A program made the position numbers and the translations under genes. A DNA stretch of 34,480 nucleotides from Desulfobacterales bacterium (GTDB taxonomy: Bacteria > Desulfobacterota > Desulfobacteria > Desulfobacterales > Desulfatibacillaceae), in NCBI GenBank assembly GCA_020060085.1, contig JAGVAW010000325.1, forward strand, positions 1-34,480. Direction: 5' to 3'. Below the pieces are notes generated by a model. The model was not told the DNA's origin. It made no database searches and worked only from the letters and a program-made list of their open reading frames with translations. This document shows positions 22,826 to 30,958 of the stretch, piece after piece. Numbering within the stretch: the first letter of the stretch is position 1; each line of letters begins with the position of its first letter.

Positions 22826-24274
22826 ATGCGCTGGTCAAGGGTTTTCAGAATTGTCGGAGTGTTGATTGCGTTTATAGGCTTGGCAATGCTGCCAGCCCTT
22901 TTGCTGGGGCTTTACCTGGGGGAGGCCAAAAGCATAAAAGCCTTTGCAGCGGCAACGGCCCTGACCGTGGGAGCCGGGGGAGGGCTGTTTCTTTATTTTC
23001 GCAAGCTGGATAACGGCCTTACCCACAGGGATGGTTTTGCCATTGTAACCCTCACCTGGGTTGGGGCAGGAATTTTCGGGGCGCTGCCCTTTTATTTCGG
23101 CGGGGTGTTCGGCTCATTTTGCGACTGCGCCTTTGAGTCCTTTTCCGGTTTCACCACAACAGGCTCATCGGTTTTGGCCGATATTGAGGCAGTTGAAAAA
23201 AGCATACTTCTGTGGCGCAGCCTCATCCAATGGCTTGGCGGCATGGGCATAATTGTGCTTTCGCTTGCCATACTGCCTTTTCTGGGCGTTGGCGGAATGC
23301 AGCTTTACAAGGCAGAGGTTCCAAGCCCCATGCCTGACAAGCTCACCCCGCGAATTCACGACACGGCAAAGGTTTTGTGGAAGGTTTATTTTCTGCTCAC
23401 GCTCCTTGCAGCCCTTTTTCTGCTTGCTGGCGGCATGGGCCTTTTCGATGCTGTGTGCCATGCCCTCACCACGCTGCCCACAGGCGGATTTTCAACCCAG
23501 AATGCTTCGCTGGGCCAGTACGGCAGCGCCTATTTTGAGTGGGTTGTCTTTTTTTTCATGGTTTTTGCAGGAATAAATTTCTCCCTTCATTACAGCCTGC
23601 TCCAGGGCAATCCAAAGGCATACCTTGCAAACCCTGAATGCCGTTTCTTCCTCATACTGCTTGCGATCTTTATTCTTATTGTTTTTGTGGATTTGCGGAC
23701 AGGCTTTTATGAAAGCTCTGAAAAAGCCCTGCGCTATGGGGCTTTCCAGGTGGCAAGCCTTCTCTCCACAACAGGTTATGCATCTGCGGATTACGAGCTT
23801 TGGCCTTCAGCCAGCAAGATGGTTCTTTTTTCATGCATGGTTATCGGCGGATGCGCTGGCTCCACTGCCGGGGCGGTTAAGCTTTTAAGGCTGATGCTTG
23901 TTTTCAAGTATTGCTACCGGGAGTTGATGCAGCTTATTCATCCCAGGGCTGTTTTGCCGGTGCGTCTGGGCAAGCGGGTTGTTTCCGAAGAGGTATTGAA
24001 AGGGGTGACAGCGTTTTTGGCTCTTTATGTGGGCCTGTTTGCTGTCTTTTCCCTTGCCCTGGCACTCATGGGTGTGGATCTGACCACTGCTTTTTCCGGG
24101 GTTGCCTCGGCTTTAGGCAACATAGGGCCTGGCTTTGGTGCGGTGGGGCCTATGGAGAATTTTGCCGGGCTGCCTTACGGGGCCAAATGGCTGCTAATGG
24201 TGTGCATGGTTCTTGGTCGGCTGGAAATATACACGGTTATTGTTCTTCTGGTGCCTGAATTCTGGCGCAGATAG
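22826..24274 (+). CDS. trkH: Trk potassium transporter membrane subunit
   Basis: 482 residues of the TrkH/KtrB superfamily. Four pore loops with the filter Gly are visible: ESFSGFTTTGSSVL, LTTLPTGGFSTQN, ASLLSTTGYASADYE and ASALGNIGPGFGAVG. It moves K+ across the inner membrane, gated by TrkA. AAAAAGG at 22812-22818 precedes ATG 22826. The stop is 2 bp from the convergent stop of the sigma54 activator, with no terminator between. Confidence 0.96.
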   Translation: MRWSRVFRIVGVLIAFIGLAMLPALLLGLYLGEAKSIKAFAAATALTVGAGGGLFLYFRKLDNGLTHRDGFAIVTLTWVGAGIFGALPFYFGGVFGSFCDCAFESFSGFTTTGSSVLADIEAVEKSILLWRSLIQWLGGMGIIVLSLAILPFLGVGGMQLYKAEVPSPMPDKLTPRIHDTAKVLWKVYFLLTLLAALFLLAGGMGLFDAVCHALTTLPTGGFSTQNASLGQYGSAYFEWVVFFFMVFAGINFSLHYSLLQGNPKAYLANPECRFFLILLAIFILIVFVDLRTGFYESSEKALRYGAFQVASLLSTTGYASADYELWPSASKMVLFSCMVIGGCAGSTAGAVKLLRLMLVFKYCYRELMQLIHPRAVLPVRLGKRVVSEEVLKGVTAFLALYVGLFAVFSLALALMGVDLTTAFSGVASALGNIGPGFGAVGPMENFAGLPYGAKWLLMVCMVLGRLEIYTVIVLLVPEFWRR

Positions 24275-24276
24275 GC

Positions 24277-25992
24277 TTAAAACACTCCTATCCCCAGCTT
24301 TTTTGCCTTTCTCCAAAGCGTTGTCCTGTGAATTCCAAGCTCCTTGGCTGCTGCGCTCTGGTTGCCACGGTGTTTTTCAAGTGCCCTTGTCAGGGCCTGG
24401 CGCTCCAGGTCAAGGGCTGTGGGCGCGGCAGAAGAATCCGAATCAGCCTCCAGGCCCTGTTTCTGGCGTACGGCCCGCTCCAAAAAGTCGGGCAGGTGCT
24501 CCTTTTCTATTATGGCTCCGGGGCACAAAATAAGTGCGTGCTCAAGAATGTTTTCCAGCTCCCGCACATTACCCGGATAATCATGCTCCAGAATAAGCTT
24601 CATGGCAGGCTCGGAGATTTTTTCCACCGAGGTTTCCCTTGTGGCGCACAGGCGGCGCAGGATGTGGGCCACAAGCAGGTGCAGGTCCACCTTGCGTTGG
24701 GTTAAAGCCGGCAGCTCAAGGCGAACCACATTGAGCCGGTAAAAAAGATCCTGGCGGAAGGCCTTCTGGGCAACGGCGCTCATCAGATCCCGGTTTGTGG
24801 CCGCTATTATGCGCGTGTTGACCCTTACCACCTTGCGGCCTCCCAGGGGGTAGAATTCCTTGTCTTCAATGACCCGCAAAAGTTTGGCCTGAAGGGCAAG
24901 GGGCATATCGCCGATTTCATCCAGAAAAAGGGTGCCGTTGTCAGCATCCTGGAATCTGCCTGGCTTGTCTTTGTCTGCCCCCGTGAAAGCGCCCTTTGAA
25001 TAGCCGAACATCTCGGATTCCAGCAGGGTGTCCGGCAGGGCCGCGCAGTTTACCTTGATCAAGGGCTTTTTGGCACGCGGGCTGGCATTATGTATGACCT
25101 TGGCAAGGAGGTCCTTTCCTGTTCCGGTGGGGCCTTCTATTAGGATTGTGGCGTCAGAGGCGGCCACCACGGGAATTATCTCAAAAAGCCGGGTAATGGC
25201 CGGGCTTTGGCCCACCATGTCGAAAAATGTGTATTTGTCCCTTATGACCCCTTCAAGCTGATACATCAAAGAGAGGTCCGAAAAGGTTACCAGCCCGCCG
25301 ATGACCCGGCCCTGCTCGTTTTTTAGGGCCATGTAGCGGGCGCGCACCGGTATTCGCTCTCCCTTGCTGGTTTTTAAAATGCCCTCCCGGCTTACACGCG
25401 GCTTTGCGTCTGCAATGGTTTTTTGCAGAAGATAGACATCCGGGTTCACCTTGTGGGCAAAGAGCATAGAAAAATGTTTGCCGAGTATTTCGCTTCTTGC
25501 GTATCCGGTCAGGGTTTCGGCTGTTGCATTGAAAAAGCTGATATGCCCGCCCCTATCCACTGTGAGCACGCCTGTTTCAAGGGTATCAAGAATGGTTTTG
25601 AGCCGCCTGTCCTCGTGTCGAACCCTGGAAAGCAGATCCCTGAATGCGCTGTGATCCTGAAAAAGGGCTGCATGGCCTGCTGTTTTGCCATGCTCATCCC
25701 TTACGGCCCGCCACACAGGGTTGATGTCAGCAGTTTTCGCGTCCTGGTCTGCGCCCGGAGAAGGACAGGGCGAATCCGGCCCAAAGCCAAGAGCCTGTGA
25801 GCAGGGTTTTCCAATCAACTCTTCTTCTGTCTTATCTGTAAGCCACAGAGCTGTTTTGCTGGCAAAGATGATTTTGCCTTTCAGGTCTGCAAGCACAAGG
25901 CCTGCGCCAATGGAATCCAAGGCCTGGGCCATCTCCAGCCAGGGGGTAAAGGCCTTGTCTGCAAGCAGGTCACCAGCGCTTTTTTGGCTCAT
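24277..25992 (-). CDS. sigma54-dependent transcriptional activator with two PAS domains
   Basis: 571 residues. PAS at about 22-118 and a second PAS at about 130-240; AAA+ domain with Walker A EGPTGTGKD (286-294), the sigma54-contact loop GAFTGA (334-339) and Walker B GTLFLDEIGDM (353-363); C-terminal Fis-type HTH (QSAAAKELGIHRTTLWRKAK). It has no receiver domain, unlike NtrC, so it is controlled through PAS ligands or protein contacts. The first PAS has Cys64 and Cys76. It overlaps the upstream response-regulator/kinase by four bases (ATGA) as the last gene of a three-gene operon. Target promoters are not visible here. Confidence 0.93.
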   Translation of the reverse strand: MSQKSAGDLLADKAFTPWLEMAQALDSIGAGLVLADLKGKIIFASKTALWLTDKTEEELIGKPCSQALGFGPDSPCPSPGADQDAKTADINPVWRAVRDEHGKTAGHAALFQDHSAFRDLLSRVRHEDRRLKTILDTLETGVLTVDRGGHISFFNATAETLTGYARSEILGKHFSMLFAHKVNPDVYLLQKTIADAKPRVSREGILKTSKGERIPVRARYMALKNEQGRVIGGLVTFSDLSLMYQLEGVIRDKYTFFDMVGQSPAITRLFEIIPVVAASDATILIEGPTGTGKDLLAKVIHNASPRAKKPLIKVNCAALPDTLLESEMFGYSKGAFTGADKDKPGRFQDADNGTLFLDEIGDMPLALQAKLLRVIEDKEFYPLGGRKVVRVNTRIIAATNRDLMSAVAQKAFRQDLFYRLNVVRLELPALTQRKVDLHLLVAHILRRLCATRETSVEKISEPAMKLILEHDYPGNVRELENILEHALILCPGAIIEKEHLPDFLERAVRQKQGLEADSDSSAAPTALDLERQALTRALEKHRGNQSAAAKELGIHRTTLWRKAKKLGIGVF

Positions 25993-27149
25993 GATGCTGC
26001 TCCGGGAAGGTAAAGCGTAAAGGTTGCGCCTTTACCCGGCTCGCTTACAAAGAACACATCTCCATTGTGATGCCGGGCTATTTTTTTTGTGAGCAAAAGC
26101 CCGACCCCCGTGCCGTTTTTGCCTTTGGTGGTGAAAAATTCGGAAAAAATCTTTGATTGCACGGAAGAATCAACGCCCGGCCCGGAGTCGCTTATTTCAT
26201 AGGATACTCCCTTGCCGGGAATACGCCGGACAGCCAGATTCACAATCTTTTCCCCTGGCAGGGCTTCCGGGGAGAGGCAGGCATCAATGGCATTATCAAG
26301 AAGATTTTGAAGGCAGAGGGACACGGCCTTCTCATCCATGAAAAGGCCATATCCAGGGCCTGCATATTGGGCGCACAGGCTCACGCCCAATTCAGCGGCC
26401 TTGCCTTGCAGTGCATCCAAAGCAAGGCGGGCAGGGGAGTCAGGCTCACCAGGCTCCGGGCAAACCGAATCGCTTTTGGCGTAATGCAATAGATCCATTG
26501 CCAGACGCGAAATTCGCTCCACATTGTTTTTTACCATCTCCCAGCCCTGAACCAGGTAATCCCTGTCATCAAGCTCAAGGCCTTTTTCAATCACAAAGGT
26601 TCCGCCCTTCAGGGAGCCGGCAATGTTTCTTATGGTGTGGGCAAGGGCTGCGGCGGTCTGGCCCACAGCAGCCATGCGCTGGGCCTCCAAAAGCTTTTGG
26701 GTCTTTTCCTCCACCATGTGCTCAAGACCCTGGGTATAGCTCTCCAACTGCCTGCGCAGGGCAATTCTTCTGGCAGCCCTTTCCAGGGCAACCTTAAGGG
26801 CGTCATCGCGGATTGGCTTGGTTATAAAATCGCTGGCCTGATGTTTGAGGCTCTCCACAGCCAAGTCCATATCCCCGTGGCCGGTTATCATTATCACCTC
26901 AACGCCGGGGTCTTCATTTTTTATCCGGTCCAGCAGCCATAGTCCGTCATATCCCGGCATTTTTATGTCGGTTATTACAACGCAGGGCCGGACGATTTTA
27001 AAGGTTTCAAGGGCTTGTTGGGCATCCGGGGCCGTGTGCGTACAAAAGCCCTCATCATCAAGAATTGAGGCAAGAACCTTTCTTATGCCCGGCTCGTCAT
27101 CCACAAGAAGGATGTTTTTAATGGTATTTCTGGCAGCAGAGAAATTCAC
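25989..27149 (-). CDS. receiver domain-histidine kinase hybrid
   Basis: 386 residues. The receiver domain is at 12-125 with acidic DDEP (17-20) and the phosphoacceptor Asp61 in VVITDIKMPG, plus Lys in DFITKPI. A coiled linker (about 125-160) follows, then a dimerisation helix with His171 (AAALAHTIRNIAGSLKGG) and an ATPase domain with N-box NLLDNAIDA, G1 SDSGPGVD and G2 GTGVGLLLTKK. The order, receiver before kinase, differs from classical hybrids. GTG 27149 overlaps the stop of the membrane kinase (GTGA). It probably receives phosphate from that kinase and acts on downstream partners. Confidence 0.92.
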   Translation of the reverse strand: MNFSAARNTIKNILLVDDEPGIRKVLASILDDEGFCTHTAPDAQQALETFKIVRPCVVITDIKMPGYDGLWLLDRIKNEDPGVEVIMITGHGDMDLAVESLKHQASDFITKPIRDDALKVALERAARRIALRRQLESYTQGLEHMVEEKTQKLLEAQRMAAVGQTAAALAHTIRNIAGSLKGGTFVIEKGLELDDRDYLVQGWEMVKNNVERISRLAMDLLHYAKSDSVCPEPGEPDSPARLALDALQGKAAELGVSLCAQYAGPGYGLFMDEKAVSLCLQNLLDNAIDACLSPEALPGEKIVNLAVRRIPGKGVSYEISDSGPGVDSSVQSKIFSEFFTTKGKNGTGVGLLLTKKIARHHNGDVFFVSEPGKGATFTLYLPGAAS

Positions 27150-29047
27150 GAATCAATAGCTTTCTGGGCAGGAAAGGAAAGGGTGAAAACCGCCCCGCCC
27201 TGCGGGGAGTTGGCGGCCTTTATTTCACCGCCGCAATCCGTAACAATGCCATAGGTTATGGAAAGGCCAAGCCCTGTTCCCTCACCCACCTTCTTGGTGG
27301 TGAAAAATGGCTCGAAAAGCCGATCCATAACCAATGGCTCAATGCCTTTTCCCGTGTCGGCAACTTGGGCAATAACCCTTCCATTTTCAAGTTTGGTGGA
27401 AAGGTAAATTATGCGACTTGGCTTTTCTTCTGGCAAAGCGGTGGCCCAATTTTCATCAATGGCGTCTCTGGCGTTGATAAGCAGGTTAATGAAAACCTGC
27501 TCCAGGCGGCCTGCATCTCCGAGTATGGGGGGAAGGTTATCTTTAAGGTTCCATTCAACGGAAATATTGCGCAGTTCAAGCTGGCGGCGGAAAAATTCGT
27601 AAGATCTGGTCATTATGTGATTAAGGTCAACAGGGGAAAGGGCCATATCCGGTTTTCTGCCAAATTCGCGCATATGGTTTATTATGCGTGTTGCCCTGTC
27701 CACATGGGTGTCTATTTCACCGGCCATGTCTGCAAGTATGGCCATATCCGGGGCAGTGTTCTCCTGCCCGGCCTTGTCAATTTTGCGCACAATGAAGCTG
27801 GATGCTGACTTGATAACGGTGAGGGGCTGATTGAGTTCGTGGGCAACCCCTGTGGCCATTTCGCCCAAAGTGGCCATTTTGCCTGCATGGATGAGCTGCT
27901 GCTCGGCTGCCAGACGCGCTGTTATGTCGCTTGCTGTCACAAGAAGTACATCACCGCCGGGAAACTTGCCCGGAGAAATGCGGATGTCTGCAAAAAGGCG
28001 GCGCCCGTCCTTTGCTATCTGGCGTACCCTGTTGATAATGGGGACCGATGTCAGCAGGCCCTTTATCCGCTCCTTTTCATCATCGCAAAAAAGGTTTAAA
28101 AAATTGCTGCCCACAAGCTCGTTTTTGTCATATCCATATATTTTATGGGCAGCATCGTTGCAGTCGGTTATTTCAAGGGTGTTGCGGTCAAGCACAAAAA
28201 CGGCGTTTGGAATGTTGTTGAATATGGCAAAGTAGATTTTCTCGGTCTGCTCAAGCTGCCTCTGCAACCGGCGAATGCCGCTTATGTCAAGGCTCATCTC
28301 CATTGCGGCCACAACATTGCCTGCATCGTCTGTAAGGGGCGCGGTGCGCACCAGCCAGTGGCGAACCGTGCCATCCTTGTCAACGCCCATTTCTTCGCTG
28401 TGGTGGGTCCGTCCATCCTCAAATGTGCGGGCCACCGGGCAGTCCGGGCATTTGGATGACCGGCCCTTGTAGGCGTGATAGCAGTAGTCGCCTGACTTGG
28501 GGTCAAACTGCCGGGCAAATTCGCGATTGTAGCCTATGAGCCGAAAGCGCCGATCCTGAACCGTGATTATGCACGGCACGGTTTCAAAAAGCTGCTGATA
28601 TTCATCCCTCTGGCGGTTAAGCTCCCTCTGTTTGGCGTAAATTTCCCGTCCCATGCGGCCTACGGCCACGGCCAGCCTGCCAAGCTCATCGTTCTGGCTG
28701 ACATCTGCTCCGGCAAGGTAGTTGCCCCTTTCAAAGCGCCTTGTGGCGCGCATCAGGGCATTGACCGGCCGGTTTACCACCTTTAAAATCATCAGGATTA
28801 TTGCCCCGGAGGTGAGCAGAAGGATGGCTGCGGCAAAAGCTATGGTGTTTCGGGTGAAGGATGCCAGATCCTCGCTGGCATGGGCCGGATCTGCGCCTAT
28901 GGCCAGAGCCGCAGCATTGATATACTGGCTGCTGTAAAGTATGGTGAATGCAGTCCAGGCCACAAGCCCCAAAAACAGGGGTATGCTTACAATGGCAAAC
29001 AGTTTGAAGGCCAGGCGGCCCTTAAAGAACTCGATGAACCGGATCAT
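27146..29047 (-). CDS. membrane PAS sensor histidine kinase
   Basis: 633 residues from ATG 29047; the earlier TTG at 29107 lacks a site. Membrane helices at about 15-38 and 68-90 enclose a short outer loop of about 30 residues. HAMP follows (about 92-145), then PAS 1 (about 150-258) with C189, C200 and C203 (SSKCPDCPVARTF), a motif seen in deltaproteobacterial sensors and possibly binding a metal or heme, then PAS 2 (270-380). HisKA has His403 (VAHELNQPLT), and the ATPase domain has NLLINARDA, DTGKGI and GEGTGLGLS. First gene of the phosphorelay operon; short outer loop suggests membrane or cytoplasmic sensing. Confidence 0.93.
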   Translation of the reverse strand: MIRFIEFFKGRLAFKLFAIVSIPLFLGLVAWTAFTILYSSQYINAAALAIGADPAHASEDLASFTRNTIAFAAAILLLTSGAIILMILKVVNRPVNALMRATRRFERGNYLAGADVSQNDELGRLAVAVGRMGREIYAKQRELNRQRDEYQQLFETVPCIITVQDRRFRLIGYNREFARQFDPKSGDYCYHAYKGRSSKCPDCPVARTFEDGRTHHSEEMGVDKDGTVRHWLVRTAPLTDDAGNVVAAMEMSLDISGIRRLQRQLEQTEKIYFAIFNNIPNAVFVLDRNTLEITDCNDAAHKIYGYDKNELVGSNFLNLFCDDEKERIKGLLTSVPIINRVRQIAKDGRRLFADIRISPGKFPGGDVLLVTASDITARLAAEQQLIHAGKMATLGEMATGVAHELNQPLTVIKSASSFIVRKIDKAGQENTAPDMAILADMAGEIDTHVDRATRIINHMREFGRKPDMALSPVDLNHIMTRSYEFFRRQLELRNISVEWNLKDNLPPILGDAGRLEQVFINLLINARDAIDENWATALPEEKPSRIIYLSTKLENGRVIAQVADTGKGIEPLVMDRLFEPFFTTKKVGEGTGLGLSITYGIVTDCGGEIKAANSPQGGAVFTLSFPAQKAIDS

Positions 29048-29093
29048 GACAAAGCCTTTTTGCTTGGGTGCAGGCAGAAGAATACAACAAGGG

Positions 29094-29134
29094 GCAACAA
29101 GTCGCAAGACGATTGCAACAGTTATGCAACAGTT
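29094..29134. repeat. GCAACA repeats in helical phase
   Basis: GCAACA occurs at 29094, 29115 and 29126, that is 21 and 11 bp apart; the last two are the 9-base direct repeat GCAACAGTT. They lie in the divergent region between the kinase gene and the DUF3786 gene and could be an operator. Confidence 0.4.
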
Positions 29135-29306
29135 GCCGGACCAGGAAGGCCGCAGATTTTTTTTGGGGTTGCAAAATCAGCCGCAATATTTTTGAATCCT
29201 TCCAGCAAAAAAGAGGTCTATCTTTCTGGCTTATAAGGGTTCTTCGTTTTTTGCCGGGCGGCTGTATTGTCTGCTGCAAAAAAACTTTCTCCAAAAGAGG
29301 TTGACC

Positions 29307-30119
29307 GTGAAAGAGCTTAAATCGCCTGTGGATATTCTGAAAATTGTTGACAGGTCCAACTGCCGCAAGTGCGGCGAACCCACCTGCCTGGCCTTTGCCG
29401 CAGCGGTTATCAATGGCAGGAGAAACCTTGATGAATGCCCGGTCATTCCAAAGGAAGAGCTTGCGCAATACAGCATAAAAGGGCGGCGCGGCGCAGACAT
29501 GGAAAGGGATCAGAAGCAGTTTCTCGATCTGTTGAAAAGCCGCATTCAACAGACTGGCCTTGAACAGGCAGCCAGCCGCATAGGGGCGTCCTATGCCAAT
29601 AAAAAGCTCACGGTTCCTGTTTGCGGAAAGCTTGTAAGCGTTGACGGGCAGGGCAACCTGTATTCGGAAATCCATTTGCACATGTGGCTGGCTGTTCCGC
29701 TTTTAAGCTACATACTCGACTGCCAGGGAGTGCCCCTTTCCGGGCAATGGGTTTCCTTTAGGGAGTTTTCCAAGGGAATGGAGTGGTACGGGCTTTTCCA
29801 CAAGGTTTGCGAAGAGTCCATGCGCAAAGTTGCAGACAGCTACCCGGAGCTTTTTGATGACATGATGGATCTTTTCGGGGGGCGGAAGGCCCAGGACTTC
29901 CATCAGTCCGACATTGCCGTCACTCTCTATCCGCTTCCCCTTGTACCTGTGCGCATCTGCTACTGGAAGCCCGGTGATGGCATGGAGTCCTCTCTGAATG
30001 TTTTTTTTGACTCCACAGGGGAGAAAAATCTGCCTGTGGAATCAATCTATGCCCTTGCCGCAGGCCTTGCGCGGATGTTCGAGAAAATTGCTATGCGCCA
30101 CGGAGTTGTTGTGAGTTGA
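29307..30119 (+). CDS. Fe-S (CX2CX4CX16C) and DUF3786-type protein
   Basis: 270 residues from GTG 29307, with AAGAGG at 29295-29300; the TTG at 29301 touches the ribosome site and is rejected. C19, C22, C27 and C44 form the 4Fe-4S motif found at the N-terminus of the acetyl-CoA decarbonylase/synthase corrinoid subunit and related proteins (CRKCGEPTCLAFA). The rest (about 80-265; LHMWLAVPLLSYIL and VPVRICYWKPGDGM) matches the DUF3786 style, whose function is not known and which is common in anaerobes. It is divergent from the phosphorelay operon and shares a terminator with the OmpW-like gene. Confidence 0.83.
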   Translation: MKELKSPVDILKIVDRSNCRKCGEPTCLAFAAAVINGRRNLDECPVIPKEELAQYSIKGRRGADMERDQKQFLDLLKSRIQQTGLEQAASRIGASYANKKLTVPVCGKLVSVDGQGNLYSEIHLHMWLAVPLLSYILDCQGVPLSGQWVSFREFSKGMEWYGLFHKVCEESMRKVADSYPELFDDMMDLFGGRKAQDFHQSDIAVTLYPLPLVPVRICYWKPGDGMESSLNVFFDSTGEKNLPVESIYALAAGLARMFEKIAMRHGVVVS

Positions 30120-30153
30120 AAGGGTTGCTTTAGCCTTTTGGGAGCAACAAAAA

Positions 30154-30195
30154 ACGGGGAAAAGCCACTTAAAAAGGCTTTCCCCCGTGCTTTTT
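30154..30195 (+). terminator. bidirectional rho-independent terminator
   Basis: ACGGGGAAAAGCC pairs with GGCTTTCCCCCGT (13 bp, one mismatch that is G-U on the minus strand), followed by GCTTTTT on the plus strand and, on the minus strand, by TTTTTT. It serves the convergent DUF3786 and OmpW-like genes. Confidence 0.85.
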
Positions 30196-30212
30196 CAAAA
30201 GCAGGCCTATGG

Positions 30213-30830
30213 CTACCAGTAGATTTTAAAACCCGAGGAAATCACCCAGGCATCCAGGGTAAGGGGGTCGGGGTTAGGGATATTTTCCTCTTCCGAGCGG
30301 TTTGCAGCATAACGGATGTCAAGAGACAGGGCGGTATGGGGCGTAAGAAGCTCGTCAAGCAGGTAATCCGCCCCAAAGCAAAGGTGCCAGCCGTAGTTGT
30401 CCTTTATGGAGGTGTCCTGAAGCGGTGTAAAAAAATGCTTGAAGTAATTGAAATAGTAGCCGCCGCCGCCGCCCAGGTAGGGCATGAAGTAATCCCCCAG
30501 GGTGGGCTGGAAGCGCAATGAAAGCAGAATGGGCGTCTGATGAAGGTCCCCCACCTCCCTGTCGTTGAGGGTGAGCTTGGTGCGCACATGCTCAACATCC
30601 AAAACCAGGGCAAAGTTGTTTATGGGGAAATAGCTGGCGCTGGCGGCAAAACCAAAGGCCGGATCAGCCCCCAGCTCAACCTGGCCGCCAAAGGCTCCTT
30701 CATCGCCCTTGTATTGCCAGTAACCGGCACGCAGGCCCAGGCTTGTCATGCCGGCTTCACCGGCAAGGGCCAGGGCTGGCACCACAAGCATTATTGCGGC
30801 CAACAGCAAGGCTGCGGAAAGGCGCTTCAT
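30213..30830 (-). CDS. OmpW-like outer-membrane beta-barrel protein
   Basis: 205 residues. A clear signal peptide (MKRLSAALLLAAIMLVVPALALA, cleavage near 23) is followed by alternating strands with aromatic belts: LGLRAGYWQYKG, GFAASASYFPINNFALVLDV, HQTPILLSLRF and a Gly/Tyr strand PYLGGGGGYYFNY. The chain ends in Trp (SGFKIYW), as outer-membrane barrels do. Size and strand pattern fit an eight-strand barrel of the OmpW/OmpA-like type; the ligand is not known. AGGAGGG lies 9 bases before ATG 30830, and a good promoter is at 30939-30911. Confidence 0.8.
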   Translation of the reverse strand: MKRLSAALLLAAIMLVVPALALAGEAGMTSLGLRAGYWQYKGDEGAFGGQVELGADPAFGFAASASYFPINNFALVLDVEHVRTKLTLNDREVGDLHQTPILLSLRFQPTLGDYFMPYLGGGGGYYFNYFKHFFTPLQDTSIKDNYGWHLCFGADYLLDELLTPHTALSLDIRYAANRSEEENIPNPDPLTLDAWVISSGFKIYW

Positions 30831-30910
30831 TTATAAAGCCCTCCTTTTAATTCTGGCAGGGGTGTGATCAATTAAAACGGTGCTCCATGCCTGTTACCAA
30901 TAATCAAATT

Positions 30911-30939
30911 ATTATAGCCGGGTGCATGGTGCTTGGCAA
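30911..30939 (-). promoter_or_regulatory. sigma70 promoter of the OmpW-like gene
   Basis: Minus strand TTGCCA (30939-30934), 17-bp spacer, TATAAT (30916-30911), then about 80 bases to the ATG. Confidence 0.75.
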
Positions 30940-30958
30940 GAAGGATTTTGCCAAAACT

